This document shows positions 1-12,630 of a stretch of 64,000 nucleotides of DNA, piece by piece. The stretch spans positions 620,001-684,000 of the forward strand of contig JAVYIG010000173.1 in the NCBI GenBank assembly GCA_035222895.1, written 5' to 3'. The stretch is from Strongylocentrotus droebachiensis. Its lineage: Eukaryota; Echinodermata; Echinoidea; Camarodonta; Strongylocentrotidae. Each line of letters starts with the position of its first letter. The first letter of the stretch is position 1. The notes beneath the pieces are model-generated. The model saw only the letters and a list, made by a program, of their open reading frames with translations. It did no database searches and was not told the origin of the DNA. Both the position numbers and the translations under genes were made by a program.

Positions 1-854
1 GGACTGAAGTGTTTAAAATTGTTTTCATAATGAGAGCCAGGGGAAAGATCCTTGCCTCTCTGGTAAAGTGCAACTTGTTACAATTATGAATATTTGTATG
101 TTTGCATCCTGGCATGACTTTGGGAAGTTCTTTCTCTTTCTGTCTTCAAAAAGTGCCCCTATATTTTTTTTTTGGTTGGGGGAGGGGGTATTTATTTTGT
201 TCAGTTATTTATACATTTATCCCGTTATTTATTTATTCATTGTTGAATCTATTTTTGCTAAAACCAGACGGTGCGACGCATAATCCTTGCATAGTTATTG
301 TTTCCATCTAGGCCCCTATCTTGTTTTTCTTTGTTTGTTTTCATCCAATAATTTGTAAATTTCTTCTCCCCAAACGATAAAAAGGCATGGTCTAAATGTA
401 GGAATGTGGAGAGAAGCAGCCTTGGCGTACCTACGGGGCCACGTGGGGGGGGGGGGGGGGAGGTGTGACTGGCCCAATTGATTTGATTGATTGATTTTAT
501 TTACCGAAGATAAAAAAATATATAAATAAAAACATATATGGGGACAATTTTTGGGGGGAAGGATCCTCCTGCTCAGCTGGGCCATATCAACACAATAATT
601 GTTTTATCGATCGAGGGATTCTCATCGGATCATGATAATAAACGAAGCAATTAACGAGGGAAAATAGTATATCATTAAAAAAATCACTAACATAATTATA
701 AATACAACATAAACCAAACATTGTTCACTTTAAAACCGTGCCCCATCCTCCAAAAATTAGACTTCACCCCCACCCAAAGGCAAATACATTTCAGTGTACG
801 TTGTTCATCATTGCCATCGTGAATTTATTGTAAGTTGAATATGATGTCGCTACA
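1..854. other. Gene-free upstream flank
   Basis: No coding region is supported here. The stretch is AT-rich with short homopolymers, including a poly-G run near 447-461, and a TGAT/TTTATT-rich patch near 482-530 that resembles the 3' tail of a retroelement but is too short to assign. Small open frames on both strands have no family features. Confidence 0.5.
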
Positions 855-1230
855 GTAGGGGATCCAGGGGGGCACAGGGGCGTGCCCCCCCCCCCCCCGG
901 CCAAAACAAAAATTATATTTTTGTTTATTTTATTAAAAAAAATATATAAAAAAATACATAAAAAATGCCAATGACTGACCTAAAAAGGTGACCTTACCCC
1001 CCCCCCAACGGAACAAAATGTCAAATTAAAAAATTTCGTGACCCCCCCCCCCCCCCGAAAAAAAAAAATCCTCTTACCCCCCCCCCCCCCCCCCCGCTAT
1101 TCAGCAGCTGACTGAGTCGTTGCGATTTTTTGGGGACTAAAAAAATATATATATATATATGTTCTCTTTCCCACACGGTGCCCCCCCCCCCCCCCCCCCC
1201 CCGTTAAGAAATTCCTGGATCCGCGCCTGG
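855..1230. repeat. Poly-C-bearing element with GGATCCAGG ends
   Basis: The left end carries GGATCCAGG and the right end carries its inverse, CCTGGATCC, so the stretch has short inverted termini. Between them are at least five runs of 7 to more than 18 C residues separated by A/T-rich segments. This pattern suggests a small non-autonomous DNA transposon that has collected homopolymers. The family is not identified. Confidence 0.45.
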
Positions 1231-1489
1231 CATAGACAAACGTAAGACGTTAAAACAAGATGCCCCCAATATTAATGAAGGACATAGGGGAACTGATGAT
1301 AAGAAACAAGGTTTTCTAAATGGACGGCCAACGCATAGCGTTATAGGAAAATATGGTTATGGTTAAGGTTATAAAGGGCAAACCAATCCTTGTAATAAGT
1401 TCACTTGTATTAAAGCAGAAAACTAAGATATACAGAATAGGAAAAGTTTGAAATAAATCGGACCAATAATAAGAAAGTTAATAATGCTT

Positions 1490-1690
1490 GAAATCAGTCT
1501 ATCCGAAGCGAACCTCAAATTGGCAGTTTTGTCAGTGGATTGTTATGTGGTCACGGATAAGTCCCCCCCCCCCCCCCCACCCCCCTTGTCGTCGGTACAA
1601 AAATATAATTGATCTCTGTATTTCTCCAAAGGGCCTTCTCCATTCCGGCATTACTCAAAATATGTTATGTGTAGTGTATCAGTATAGGTC
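1490..1690. repeat. Dispersed repeat, copy 1
   Basis: This segment is recognisably similar to 47285-47470. Shared blocks include a CTCAAATTGGC start, a GATTGT..TG.GGTC/GTCG stretch, a GTACAAAAA..AT core and a GCCTTCTCC...GGCA.TACTCAAA end. A poly-C run interrupts this copy near 1563-1578. It is a diverged interspersed repeat of unknown class; no protein is implied. Confidence 0.45.
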
Positions 1691-1917
1691 CTCTAAAGAT
1701 AATAGACCCTCCTGCATGGGTCATACATTTTTGGGGGAAATTAAGAAAGTTATGGTTCATTTTGGCTCAAATGGGAAAGTTGTCCGTCACTATACACCAC
1801 ATTATACGTTTCAGCCATGAGAGCCCATTACATATGCACAATTTTCTAATTTTCGTCCAACTTCATTTTAGCAGGAGGCTCCCTGATCGGGGGGGGGGGG
1901 GGGTTAGCCTACTCACA

Positions 1918-2183
1918 TATTAAGATAAACGGGGGTACGGGTGTGCCGCTCTATATTAATGGGTAACCTTTTCCCCAAAATCCCTAAACATGGGCGGCCC
2001 CATTTTTAACAAACTTTGAACATTTTGAACATTTTCAGGGTTTTTGCCATGCAAACACCCGAAAATTTTGAGATTGGGCTTTAGTTGAAGAAGAAAAAAA
2101 AATCCGCAAAAATGACCCTTAATAATGGATAGGGGTTGCGAGGCTTCAAAGGCACACCCCCGTCAAAACCAAATCTGAGTAGG
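1918..2183. repeat. MITE-like inverted repeat
   Basis: CCTACTCA at the left end and TGAGTAGG at the right end are inverse copies. Further inside, GGGGGTACGGGTGTGCC faces GGCACACCCCCGTC. The match is imperfect, which suggests an old non-autonomous DNA transposon about 265 bp long. A run of more than ten G lies immediately outside the left end. Confidence 0.45.
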
Positions 2184-2589
2184 CCTATATACCCGGCTCG
2201 GGTCCCTGATGAATAAGGTTAAACTTTCCCTTTAAGGGTTATAATGGACTAGAGTATAAAGTTAGCTAACAAGCTCAGTCTAGAATTTGCATCATTGGTG
2301 ACACGATGGTCAACAACGGATATCTGAACAAAATTGTGGTGGAGTATTACTAAAGTAATTGAAATAGAAGAAACAAGAAAGAAAAAAGAGAAAAAGAGAG
2401 ACACAGGTTTGAAGGAGAGGGGCAGGAAAATCAGGATGGGCCGCCCTCTTCATGGGCCTGACCCCTCATCTAGTCCTATTGTATTCACAGTGTGAGGCAC
2501 GTGCCCCACCCCCCCCCCCCCAACCAATGATACCAGTGCCCAGGGGAAGTTATATCCACTGGGCCATGGCTGATTGATATTTGAGGCTT

Positions 2590-2690
2590 AGTGGTTAGGG
2601 TTTAGGTATGATAGGCCTATATATCGGTTAAGGTTAGGGATAGGGTTAGGGTTGTGGTTTAGGGTTAGAGTTAAAGTTGTAGTGGCTAGT
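2590..2690 (+). repeat. Degenerate telomere-like repeats
   Basis: Several imperfect copies of the animal telomere unit TTAGGG (GGTTAGGG, GGTTTAGG, GGGTTAGAG and similar) lie close together, about 250 bp upstream of the EIF3J start codon. They are too diverged and too few to be a real telomere. An interstitial telomeric or minisatellite remnant is the simplest reading. Confidence 0.6.
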
Positions 2691-2819
2691 TATCAAAATA
2701 TGCCTGTACAACTGGTTAAATAATGTCGATCTGCACGAACTGGCTAAAATAATTCAATTTGTTATGGGTCAAAGAACTTTCAAACTGATCCATTCCTTTC
2801 TAATGAATCATATCACGAT

Positions 2820-2935
2820 CAAGACTCATTGCGAAATCTTCGCGCGCGCAGCTCGCGATCTTCTACACATGTATATTTCGCATGATAAAATACCGGATTG
2901 GAAATTTGCGCGCGCTAGTATTCCATAGAGCAAAC
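2820..2935 (+). promoter_or_regulatory. Putative EIF3J promoter / 5' UTR
   Basis: The stretch just before the EIF3J start codon is CpG-rich against an AT-rich background, with CGCGCGCG at about 2841 and GCGCGCGC at about 2909. No TATA box is obvious. This fits a TATA-less housekeeping promoter, but no start site can be fixed from sequence alone. Confidence 0.4.
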
Positions 2936-5900
2936 ATGGCTGACTGGGGTGAGTAGCATGTGCACTGGCATATGTCACAAAATGATCGTGAAATATAAGT
3001 TGTTAACTAATCCAGTTCGTAAATATTACTGAAATTTTAACAGTTTTCTTGTGATTGTTTGTTTATCAGAGGACGAAGATTTTGATCCAGATGCGGGCTT
3101 TTCCAAGGCGGGGGCTGCCGCCGCCAGTGACAAATGGGAAGGAGAGGACGAGGAAGAAAATGTGAAGGTGAGCTTCACCCTAGCCCCACGTATTTTGCTT
3201 TATGTCTGTTCACATGTCGAGTCTAGAGTCGACTTTCAAAAGCCCATCATTTTTCAAACAGTTTGACCCGACAACAGTATGATAAAATACCTCTTTTAAT
3301 TGTGATTCTATTTGAAATATTGCTCTGTATGATTGCATATAATATATTTGATGTGGTGATGTAAAAGTTAGACATAAAAATTAAGAAAAAATAAATAAAA
3401 TAAAAAGACATGTCAATATTTTTTAATGACTTTTTATGTTTTGTTTTGTTGGCAGCCGTTTTGTAATTTGCCATGATGATGTTTGTTGATATGAAAGTGT
3501 TAAGGAATTCAATATTTGATCCCACATTTTCATTTAGAAAAATTGTATGATCAAATATACCTTGTTAATTGTTCACAGCAAAATAGGTGTAACGTCGCGT
3601 CCTTGCATTGTCTACATGAAATTGGTTTAACATGTCGTTGTCAAAGTGACATGTTTATGGCCGGTGGGGTCACTCCCCACAAAGGGTGACACTTATGACC
3701 GTTACCACAAATGCAAATAACCCCCTTTAGCGGTCAATTTCAAGGACATTTTGTGAATTTTAACCCCTTTTTTTAAAGGCAAAACAAGGACAAAATCCTA
3801 CTTTGGAATACCCCTATTTATAAGATTGTAAGGACACTTTCGCAAATTTACCCTTATTTCACGCATATTTCAAGGACAAGATTTTATACCCTTTTTTCTT
3901 CTTCCTGGTTTTCTCTTTTCCTGAACCCTGTTTATCAATTTTGAGGACACCTGTGCACCCCAATTATCTATATTTTCAGGAATTGCTTGAAATTGACCCC
4001 TTTTCCTGCGATTTTGGTAACGGTCATGTGGTCCCTAGGTCGCATTGAGTGACCCCACCGGGGTTTAATGTTAAATTTAGATCTAAGTAAGGGTCTAGAA
4101 CTCCTTTAAGTTTAAAATATTGCAGAATTTAACTTGGTGGTAATCTATAATTAATTCACACATTCTGAGATTCTTTATTTCTAGAATTCATTGCTCCCTA
4201 TTTAATAAACACGAAGCTTTGTAGACATTTAATCAGGCATGAAACATTGTTTTGGTGAACCCACTAGTTAACATACCAAACACTTGTTATTTTAATGCAA
4301 GTAACACAGACCTGCCAAATGTCCTGCTTTGTGCGGGACAATCCCACATTCTGGAGAGAAAACGATCTTGAAAAATTCGCCATTTCTGTTTAAAAAAAAA
4401 ATCTTATACAAAAAAACTTATAGTTATACAGGACATAAAACAATGTGATGTAACATAATTTAGGTACCTTTTGCAATTGAGTCATCAAGCGATAGAAATA
4501 ATTCACACACTTTGGTCACACTGTCATTAGTTAATATATTTATTGTTTAATTATAGGATGACTGGGCTGCATCAGATGATGAAGAAAAAAAAGATGAATC
4601 TTCAGAGCAGACGTCAACTTCTGGAGATGGAGGTAACAAATAATTTGGACCATAACAGATTTCAATCACCTTTTACCCCTTCACTGGTTCACTTGCTCTA
4701 GTTTACATAACAAACATTTGTTATTTTAATGCAAGTAATATGTTGAATACTTGTATACAAATGAAAATAACATTAACCATGACATTTAACCATCATATCG
4801 TCCCTATTTTCACAAAGTGACGGTAGTGAGGAAAATCGCATACAATTTTCGTGACGATTTTCCTCACTACCGTCACTTCGTGAAAATAGGGACGATATAC
4901 AGTATTGACCAGCAGTTCCAATTTTGAATATTAAAAGTCTTTGTGGTACATAGGGACTTCTATAAAATTCCAAGTTTCTACTGCATTAGTCGTGGACATG
5001 TGTTACATTTCTTGAAGATTAGCATTCCTGTTGATACTTCCCAAATTGAAATGGAGCTTAATGCCAAGTTAAAGCCTACAGATGTACTTTTAATTTATTA
5101 ATTCACTCTGATAATATGCATACTAAAATGCTTTTATTACATCACTGATTCAATTCATTCAGTTCTGTAACCACTCTTAAGAGGGAAAATGCTTATTTTG
5201 ATAAATGATGATGATCATCATCATCATTATCATTATTATTTTTAATATTATTATTATTATTATTACATTTCACAGCTTTTCAGGTCAAGAAGAAGAAGAA
5301 CACATTAGAAAAAGCATTGCAAAGAAAAGCTGAGAAGAGGAAAGAGAAGGTCGAGGTAGAAAAGGTAATGAACTTAAATTAAGTTGTCAACAGGCCATGC
5401 AATGGAGATATTAAAATAAAGTATAGAAACTGCCCACTTTGTAATATTATTCTATAAATGACTCAGATAACAACAAAAATGTTCATTGCCCTGTAGAGCT
5501 CTGATAGGATGTTCGAGAAAATTATCGGAGCATGGCTTAATCGACCTTGGGCTTGAGATTAGTAGAAGAATCATGTTAAATTGTGATGTTCTTTGTCATC
5601 ATCAGGTCAAATTAACACCAGAAGAGGAGATGGAGGAAAAGTTATTACAACAGAAAATGGTAGAAGAAGCAGACCTTGAACTGGCAAAAGAAGCTTTTGG
5701 TAAGAGAGTACCGTAGGCGTAGTACTTAGCCCATTCATATCCGTTGGTGTTTTAGTGATGCAGAGGAATGGTTGGCTGATTTAGTAACAATAAATAAACA
5801 GTGTGTGCATGCATCCAATAAAGATATCTTTATTTTGATGATGATGATATATGAGATTTGTAAGGCATTGAATCCACTCGAATTCAAATGATCAAGGCAC

Positions 5901-8564
5901 ACCTGTGAAAAAAAGAAAAAAAGTGGGATCACATAAGAGCATCTGTATCATAAACAAAGGAAGTAAGACAGAACATACAAAAATGACAATAATTAATTAT
6001 ATGCGGGAAAAAATGAATTATTTTTAAACACTTCAACTGATCTGCTATTACCAATCTCTCAAGAGAGAACATTCCACAGCAAAGGCCCTGTATGAGCATT
6101 GGTTCTTTCTCCCACTTAGTATAGAGCTTAGGATGAACAAGAAATATGGAGTTATGAGAGCGTAAAGATTTAGACAGAATGGTAAATGATTTATGAAAGT
6201 AATATTGTACTGTGGAGCAGTTCTATGGACACAACAAAATAAATTTAAAGATAAAGACCAGTTCTGGTCATGCGATTGCATTGTGAAAGAAACGTTGTGG
6301 AATCGATCAGAAAAGGTTGATCATCTAGCATATAAGTATTGGTGTGTACTGCAAGGTTCTGGAATCATCAAAATGATAAGAAATTTGGCCCAGTCTTCGT
6401 AAAGTTACAAGCACTGTCTACACAGAAAGATGTATATGGGACTACGCACACGTGCGAGACACGTGCGTTTATCTCTCACATACCAATAGATAAACTAATT
6501 TACCAAATATATTAATTAGTAGGCGGTTTCCCGGCAAAATTGTTATCATCATGTATTAGTCAAAACATATTCTTTCACATGATTATTAATAAAAGCTTTC
6601 ATTTCATTTTTTGAAATTGGGGCGTTTCCAATACTGGTCTTTACCTTTAAATTAACTTTATTTTCTTTATTGTCCTCACAGGTGTAGGGGCCGGAGATGG
6701 TAAATCAATAGATGCCATGCATCCGACGACGGAAGAGGAGTTCGAAGAATTCGGGAAGCTATTAAAAGACAAATTATCCAAATTAGAATCTTCAGATTAC
6801 TATCCAAGTCTTCTAGAGGATGTGTTTCAATCATGTTGTGTTTGCCGTAAGTACAAATTGTATTACTTATAGTTTCACCAATGAAGAACAGTAAAGCTAT
6901 TCAATGACTGGTAAAAACAAAAAAATGTTGCATATTTTTTTTTACTATAAGACACATTTTAAATGATAGCATGTTATGAACTGCTCAGTTCAGAATGAGA
7001 TTTGAGATTCCAAAGAGGGAACAATCATTCCATATTTTGTTATTTGGCTGGACAAAGTTTGATTCAGAGCCCTTAAAAATATGACAGAATCATGAGTAGA
7101 AAGGAAAAAAACTTCTGCACATACTGCATCCATTTTTGTTACATGACTATATTGTGTTTGATACTAGAAATTTAAAAGGAAAATACACTTAAAAATCATT
7201 AAATTGGCAACACGTTGAGAGATTAAAAATCATTCTTTTTCAATCAAAATTTGTTGCCAATTTGCATTCTTGCCCATGAATATTGCTTTCCAAGATATCT
7301 TATTTTATTTTAACAATTTAGTAATATAAGAAAATAATGTTGCCAATTTGCAGAACATACGATCAATTAAGCCCTAGAAATAAAACCTGTCCTAAAGGGA
7401 TACACAAGACCTCATGTTTGATGTTAAACAGGTAATATTGTGGGAAGAATAACAGACGGGTTTAGGTTGTATGACAAAGGGTAGTTAAGTGTTTTCAGCC
7501 CATGGATCTACAAAACAGTATTGTATCTTATACTCTAAACAATAGAAAATATTACAAACAATAGATAATGTCCCGTAAAGAGAGGAATCTAATCCCAATT
7601 TTTTTTCCTTTTGGGGCTGATTTTGCATATGAATTTCAAGACGTGGTCCTATTCTGCCCTTATTGTCTGGGAATATAATTGTGTTTTAAACTTGATAAAA
7701 TATCATGACTCAAATCAATTCCAAAATGACAGAAAATTGTTATAGATGGATAGATCAACAACAAATTTTTGCAGTTGAGGGTCAAAGTAGACTGTTTTAT
7801 GACAATTCCTACACTGTTATCATCTCTTATATTTATACTTTCAGTTGACGGTGAACAAGTGAGGAAAATAGGTAGCAGTTTAACAGCAATAGCAAATGAG
7901 AAGTCGAAAGCACAGAAGGTATGTAAACATGGATGACAACACTTTTTAAATTTTCATCAGTTATGGTAATAATTCATCCAGAAATCCAATAAAAATTCAC
8001 TCAGAATGTTTGAGACTACCAATACCTAATATTTGCTAAATTACGTTTGCTGATTCTGGTTGTTGAGCAGTTGGTTAGAAAATCTGGTTGTTCAGGCACA
8101 TGAATAGAATAGATTTGATCTGCAGTTATTGTAACTATTACTATAAAAACATTCTTACTATTTAAAAAAAAGTTTTTTAATGATATTTTGAATGTAGGCT
8201 ATTGTCAGCGATAGTTAGATGATTTAATGAAAGAAGTATTAATTGAGAACTAAAACCCAGTTTAAAAATGAATTTGTAAATCATAATTTGAAGGGAAACT
8301 GTTTGTTGAACCTTATTTGCTTTGATAAGCAGCAGATGACCCAATATATTATACCTGCGGAATCATAACAAAATTCCTACGCATTGGGAAAAATTGTGTG
8401 GCAATTATCAAGTAAAACATAATTCTTGTTCATCTGTTTTTCAGGCCTCGAAAGTAAAAAAAGGAAAGAAAAAAGCAGTGCTAGCAGGGAGCGGAAAGTC
8501 GGCGAAGAAGGATGACTTTGATGACTTTGGGTACGGTGGTGATGAATTTGATGATTTTATGTGA
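2936..8564 (+). CDS. EIF3J: Eukaryotic translation initiation factor 3 subunit J
   Basis: eIF3j (yeast Hcr1) is a loosely attached eIF3 subunit that binds the 40S decoding centre, tunes mRNA entry and helps recycling. I read eight coding exons: 2936-2948, 3070-3167, 4557-4632, 5276-5364, 5606-5699, 6682-6846, 7845-7918 and 8445-8564. All have GT-AG borders and compatible phases, giving 729 nt and 242 aa (human protein 258 aa). Family hallmarks are the acidic N terminus with KWEGEDEEENVKDDW, a lysine-rich coiled-coil segment, LTPEEE followed by ESDLELAKE-like EEADLELAKEAFG, an EFGKLLKDKL core, and an acidic/aromatic tail ending FDDFM. The start ATG is chosen because MADW begins the first exon and precedes the family's acidic motif. 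The gene converges on SPG11. It appears intact. Confidence 0.95.
3661..4061. repeat. MITE in EIF3J intron 2
   Basis: The ends CCGGTGGGGTCACTC and GAGTGACCCCACCGG are exact inverse copies, about 400 bp apart, with subterminal inverse blocks GACCGTTACC and GGTAACGGTC. The interior is AT-rich and non-coding. This is a well-preserved non-autonomous DNA transposon; the superfamily is not known to me. Confidence 0.7.
4795..4898. repeat. Near-perfect 104-bp hairpin in EIF3J intron 3
   Basis: Two arms of about 44 bp, from ATATCGTCCC to GAGGAAAATCG and the inverse, are nearly identical and are separated by about 16 bp. The near-perfection points to a recent foldback MITE. It would form a strong stem if transcribed. 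Confidence 0.75.
5205..5272 (+). repeat. Trinucleotide tract before EIF3J exon 4
   Basis: Imperfect ATG/ATC and ATT repeats run up to the branch/polypyrimidine region of EIF3J exon 4, whose acceptor is at 5275/5276. Confidence 0.6.
5860..6185 (-). pseudogene. LINE 3' end remnant in EIF3J intron 5
   Basis: Reading the minus strand, a broken frame gives GPLLWNVLS, a stop, then EIGNSRSVEVFKNNSFF. This resembles the C-terminal GPxLWNxLPxxIRxSxSxxxFK signature of CR1/L2/jockey reverse transcriptase proteins. The frame contains stops, so this is a dead 3' fragment. It abuts the MITE at 6249. Confidence 0.5.
6249..6646 (+). mobile_element. TTAA-flanked MITE, copy 1
   Basis: The element begins AGATAAAGACCAGT and ends ACTGGTCTTTACCT, and TTAA lies on both outer sides (6245-6248 and 6647-6650). 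Its 398 bp are closely matched by 10112-10507 and, inverted, by 57849-58197. TTAA duplication is used by piggyBac and Kolobok transposons. The AGG termini fit Kolobok better than piggyBac, whose ends begin CCC. It is non-coding and depends on another element's transposase. Confidence 0.75.
6847..7844 (+). other. EIF3J intron 6, no feature seen
   Basis: This 998-bp AT-rich intron has a normal donor (GTAAGT) and a pyrimidine-rich acceptor. I see no ORF, RNA gene or repeat structure. Confidence 0.6.
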
Positions 8565-9830
8565 CAAAGACTCTTCATCTTAGGCCAAATTCTCCTGTTC
8601 TCTTCAATGTCTCGTTATCCAGTAATGCCTGCACTACTACTGAAAGTTATTTATGGAACATTTTAAAGACAATTGGTATATATAGTAGATAAACAATGAG
8701 AAGCATGCATTCTTTCTTTTTGTGACGTTTATAAAATGAAAATTCTATCAATACTTGGTCGAAACATTTGATCACCATGTACTAGCTCGCGTTGCAGTCC
8801 GTGATAAATCACTGAAAACTCATTTACTTAGAATTCAACAGAGTCTAAAATGGTATTTTACATTCAAAGAGCAGTTCTTAAATCACTGCATTGTGTGACA
8901 TGATAACTGTTCACAAGTCTGTTATGTAGGCAATAAATGACTTTCTCACAAATGCTAAGGTAAGGGCTATGTGGGTATATCTTTGATATGCAGATAATTT
9001 TTCCCCCAAGACCAATAAAAAAAATATACTTTCATTGATTCAGGAAATATAATTTGTAGAGCCCAAACTTGCTGTTATACTTTTGGCTCATTGAGAATTG
9101 TAATAATTCCTTTTTTGGTCCCTTTAGAAATGATTTAGAATTATAATGTGCATTTTCATTTCATGCAGTAGATTATGTCTATTTTGTTTCAAGTTAAATT
9201 GGTAGTGCACTATATGCAATGGAAAACGAATTTCATTGCCATCTGCTTTCCTAGTTGAGTTTATAGTATTCCTTTAATAACAGTCCATATCATCCATCTT
9301 AAAATGTCACGTTCTTATATGTCTTGATGTTCAAAGAAAGCCTGTTCTGCTGTAATAATCATTTTACATTATCATCAAATTATGGTAACTTACATTTTGC
9401 CTAACCTGAAAACATCTTTTGACAGAACCAACAGTAATGTTTCAAACAAGTCATTTTTGTCCCCACTGAAAGTATACTATATTATTGCATTATATAGTTT
9501 TCTTATCGTGCATTTTGCCATAAAAACAGATAATAGTAGGAATGATAACTTTGTGCTGTAATGCAAATTATTCCTTTGTGTGGGGTAATTGTTTTGAAGC
9601 CTGGTGTAAAAAGATAACTTGAGTGGAAATCTACCTATGCGACACCCATATATTTTAAAAGGCCAATCTTGTATAAATAACTTGTCTTCCTTTGTTTCAA
9701 AACGTTTGTAGTGTTTTTTTTTAAAGATTTAATCTGTATTTAGCATTCCATTTTATGTTTTTACCTCATCTTTTTGGCTCCTGAAACCTTCAAAAATAAA
9801 AATGCTTCAAAGCTTTTTTTGAAAATTTGG
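8565..9830 (+). other. EIF3J 3' UTR and downstream flank
   Basis: This AT-rich, non-coding stretch follows the EIF3J stop codon. AATAAA signals occur at 8932-8937, 9014-9019 and 9795-9800, so polyadenylation could occur at any of these. The sequence does not show which is used. Confidence 0.5.
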
Positions 9831-10111
9831 GTATTCTTTAATATTTTATTAGATGTTACCAATATACACTCATTCAGGCGCCATCTTACAAATAGTTGAG
9901 ATTAATCACAACTTATTTGCTTTTGATATTAATCGCAACTAATAAGAGATAGGAGACTGCAAACTTGCGATTGATTCGGATCTATTGCAACTCTTTATAA
10001 TACAGGGCTCAGGTCTGCAACTTAGGAGCCATGCAGGTGGGTTTTCTTTCCAAATTGAGACACTTAAAGTTAAATGATGATGCCTTCATTAGTCAGAACA
10101 TCATTTGTTAA

Positions 10112-10507
10112 AGGTAAAGACCAGTTCTGGTCATGCGATTGCATTGTGAAAGAAACGTGGAATCGATCAGAAAAGGTTGATCTTCTAGCATATCAGTATT
10201 GGTGTGTACTGCAAGGTTCTGGAATCATCAAAATGATAAGAAATATGGCCCAGTCTTTGTAAAGTTACAAGCACTGTACACAGAAAGATGTATATGGGAC
10301 TATACGCACACGTGCGCGACACGTGCGTTTATCTCTCACAGACCATGTAGATAAACTAATTTACCAAATATATCAATTAATAGGCGGTTTCCCGGCAATT
10401 TTTTTATCATCATGTATTAGTCAAAACATATTCTTTCACATGATTGGTAATAAGAGCTTCCTTTTCATTTTTTGAAATTGGGGCGTTTCCAATACTGGTC
10501 TTTACCT
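10112..10507 (+). mobile_element. TTAA-flanked MITE, copy 2
   Basis: This is a full-length copy of the 6249-6646 element in the same orientation. It begins AGGTAAAGACCAG, ends CTGGTCTTTACCT and is flanked by TTAA at 10108-10111 and 10508-10511. Internal blocks such as CACACGTGCG and GGCGGTTTCCCGGCAA are shared. The two copies differ by scattered changes, so they were inserted independently. Confidence 0.8.
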
Positions 10508-10511
10508 TTAA

Positions 10512-12630
10512 TGTTGATTAGAACAGAATCTTGTCCTATTGAAAGTTTGTTTATTTATTAGAGAATTACTGGTATTATATCCGATGAGGGCGAAGTCCAA
10601 GATGAATGTCGGCTCCTTCAGTGCTACTAGGTCCACCAAAAGTAATTTGATTAAATTTTATCATGAGTCAAATATATTGAATAATTTAACCTGATTAATT
10701 TTTTATAGATACAGTAGCATTCTATAAAGTAATGTTCCTGATTATGTTTCCAGTCTGGATGAAAATACAGGCTATTTCTTACAAAAATGTTTAAAAGTTT
10801 TTTTCTTGGACTGGATTTTCTGACTGTGGCACGGAAGGGGCTAGTGTACCAGGGTATACTGGAATACGATATGGAAGCTACATCAATAATGCTTGACTTG
10901 ATTTTTAAGCATGCAATGATATAGTTTTTTTAGGGGATTTTTTTTTGGTGACATTTTTTGGGCATTCTGTTAATTAACATTTTATCTTGGACTTGCCCCA
11001 AATGCTAATGTTTTGTTTTCTGTTGATCCATTAAGCACTGTAGTTACTCCCTCCAGTCTGTCATCCATTTTTGTTCATTTTAAGTACCCGGTAAAGAGAA
11101 CTTTCATATTTTTCATATTTTTTCTTCAAACATTGAAAAGATTGACCTTTTTTTTTTAATGTTAAAAATGCAGCTCTAAATAAACTAAATAAAAACCAAG
11201 AGATATTATTATATTGAGCATTTCATTCATTGTTTCCCTTTTTGCTACATATGAAATGCTGCATTTTTTAACACAAAGCATGTTGTCAGTTCACAAAGAT
11301 ATGTGAATCATTTCTTAGAACCATTGAGAAGCATGTCTCTACAAATGTCATATACATTTATATTATGCTTAATAAATAAAAACTTAAATTACAAAGTTCA
11401 AAAAGTGTTTCATCCTGTTGTTTTTCTGCTTTGAATTTTATTGACAATATTCATTCTCATAGAAAAAAAGTATAATTTGATATGTACAAAATATGAAAAT
11501 TATTAATTGATTCACAATATAATGATTGAAAAACGAAAATATAGCACATATGAGTCCCAAATTTAATGTGGAATATACATGTTCAGAGTACAATATACTG
11601 TTTTTTGGGGGGCGATGGCAACATCAAAATATGGACTTCTATGTCACAGAGGACATGTGCAAACGTCATATCGTTGCAAGGATCATGTATAGCAATTGTA
11701 CATACTCCAGATGATAATATACTGAGATCTAGGCATTCACAGATCTATTCACACTCGCAGATTATAATGTACTAATAAACTTTCTTCTCACCATTTCAAA
11801 TTTCACAATCTACAATGCCAGTTACTTCATGATAGGTATGTACGTGAAGGCTTTACATGACATGCTTTACAAATATAGAATGTTGTACATTAATTCATGG
11901 TAACAAAATTGCAAATTACATTTGTAAATAAAAGGGATTGACAGTAAAATAGAAAAGTTGGCACATGTTGATAGAAACTACTATGGTGGAAAGCAGAAAA
12001 GTCAGAGAAATACACTGATGAAAGTTTGAATGAATTCAGCCAAAAAAAAAAAATTTGTATGATTCAGGTGGGTTTATTCTCTTCAGAGGTTTTTGATTAC
12101 TGCCCAAAGGTACTTTGGGGAAATAAAGAATTTAATGATATTTTTGTACATGGCAAATGTCGCAATCCACTGCCAATTCAAGATTCGCTTAGACTTGGTG
12201 ATCTTATATTTCAAGCATTCGTAACTTTGTTATTATTGGTCCGATGTATTTCAAACTTTCGCCATTCTGTTCATCTTTTTTTTCTGCTTTCATAAAAATG
12301 AACTTGTAACAAGGGTCGGATTCATGATTGCTCTTTAAAATAAAATGGATAAGGCACAAGAGAGAGAGAGAGGGACAGTAGAAAAGAGAGACGGGTACCA
12401 ATTTTATATCTATAATTGGAACATAGCCCAAGGTGTACCTCAATCTTGTAATAATGCTACACTAATTTGTACAAAAGAAAAGAAAATGATTGCACAAATA
12501 AAATTATTGCCAGAATCTCCATGAATTACATGAATAAATTAATAGAATTTTGTTTGTAGACATTTATTTACATAAATTCTGCTTGCGAGTAGGAAAATAT
12601 GTGTACATATATGAGATCAATATTTTATTT
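10512..12630. other. Intergenic stretch between EIF3J and SPG11
   Basis: No gene, RNA or clear repeat is supported. The longest open frames are under 90 codons, have no recognisable motifs and sit in AT-rich sequence. A short GA tract lies near 12358-12372. Minus-strand AATAAA signals (TTTATT on +) at about 12563 and 12624 could serve SPG11 polyadenylation if its 3' UTR runs through the tandem array. Confidence 0.5.

Noticed and set aside
1488..1820. A 110-codon frame on the + strand
   Set aside because: It contains a poly-C run giving a proline run and overlaps a dispersed repeat. No recognisable protein.
10074..10262. Similar short frames at 6193-6402 and 10074-10262 that could suggest a duplicated small gene
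   Set aside because: Both lie inside copies of the TTAA-flanked MITE. The shared frame is due to shared repeat sequence.
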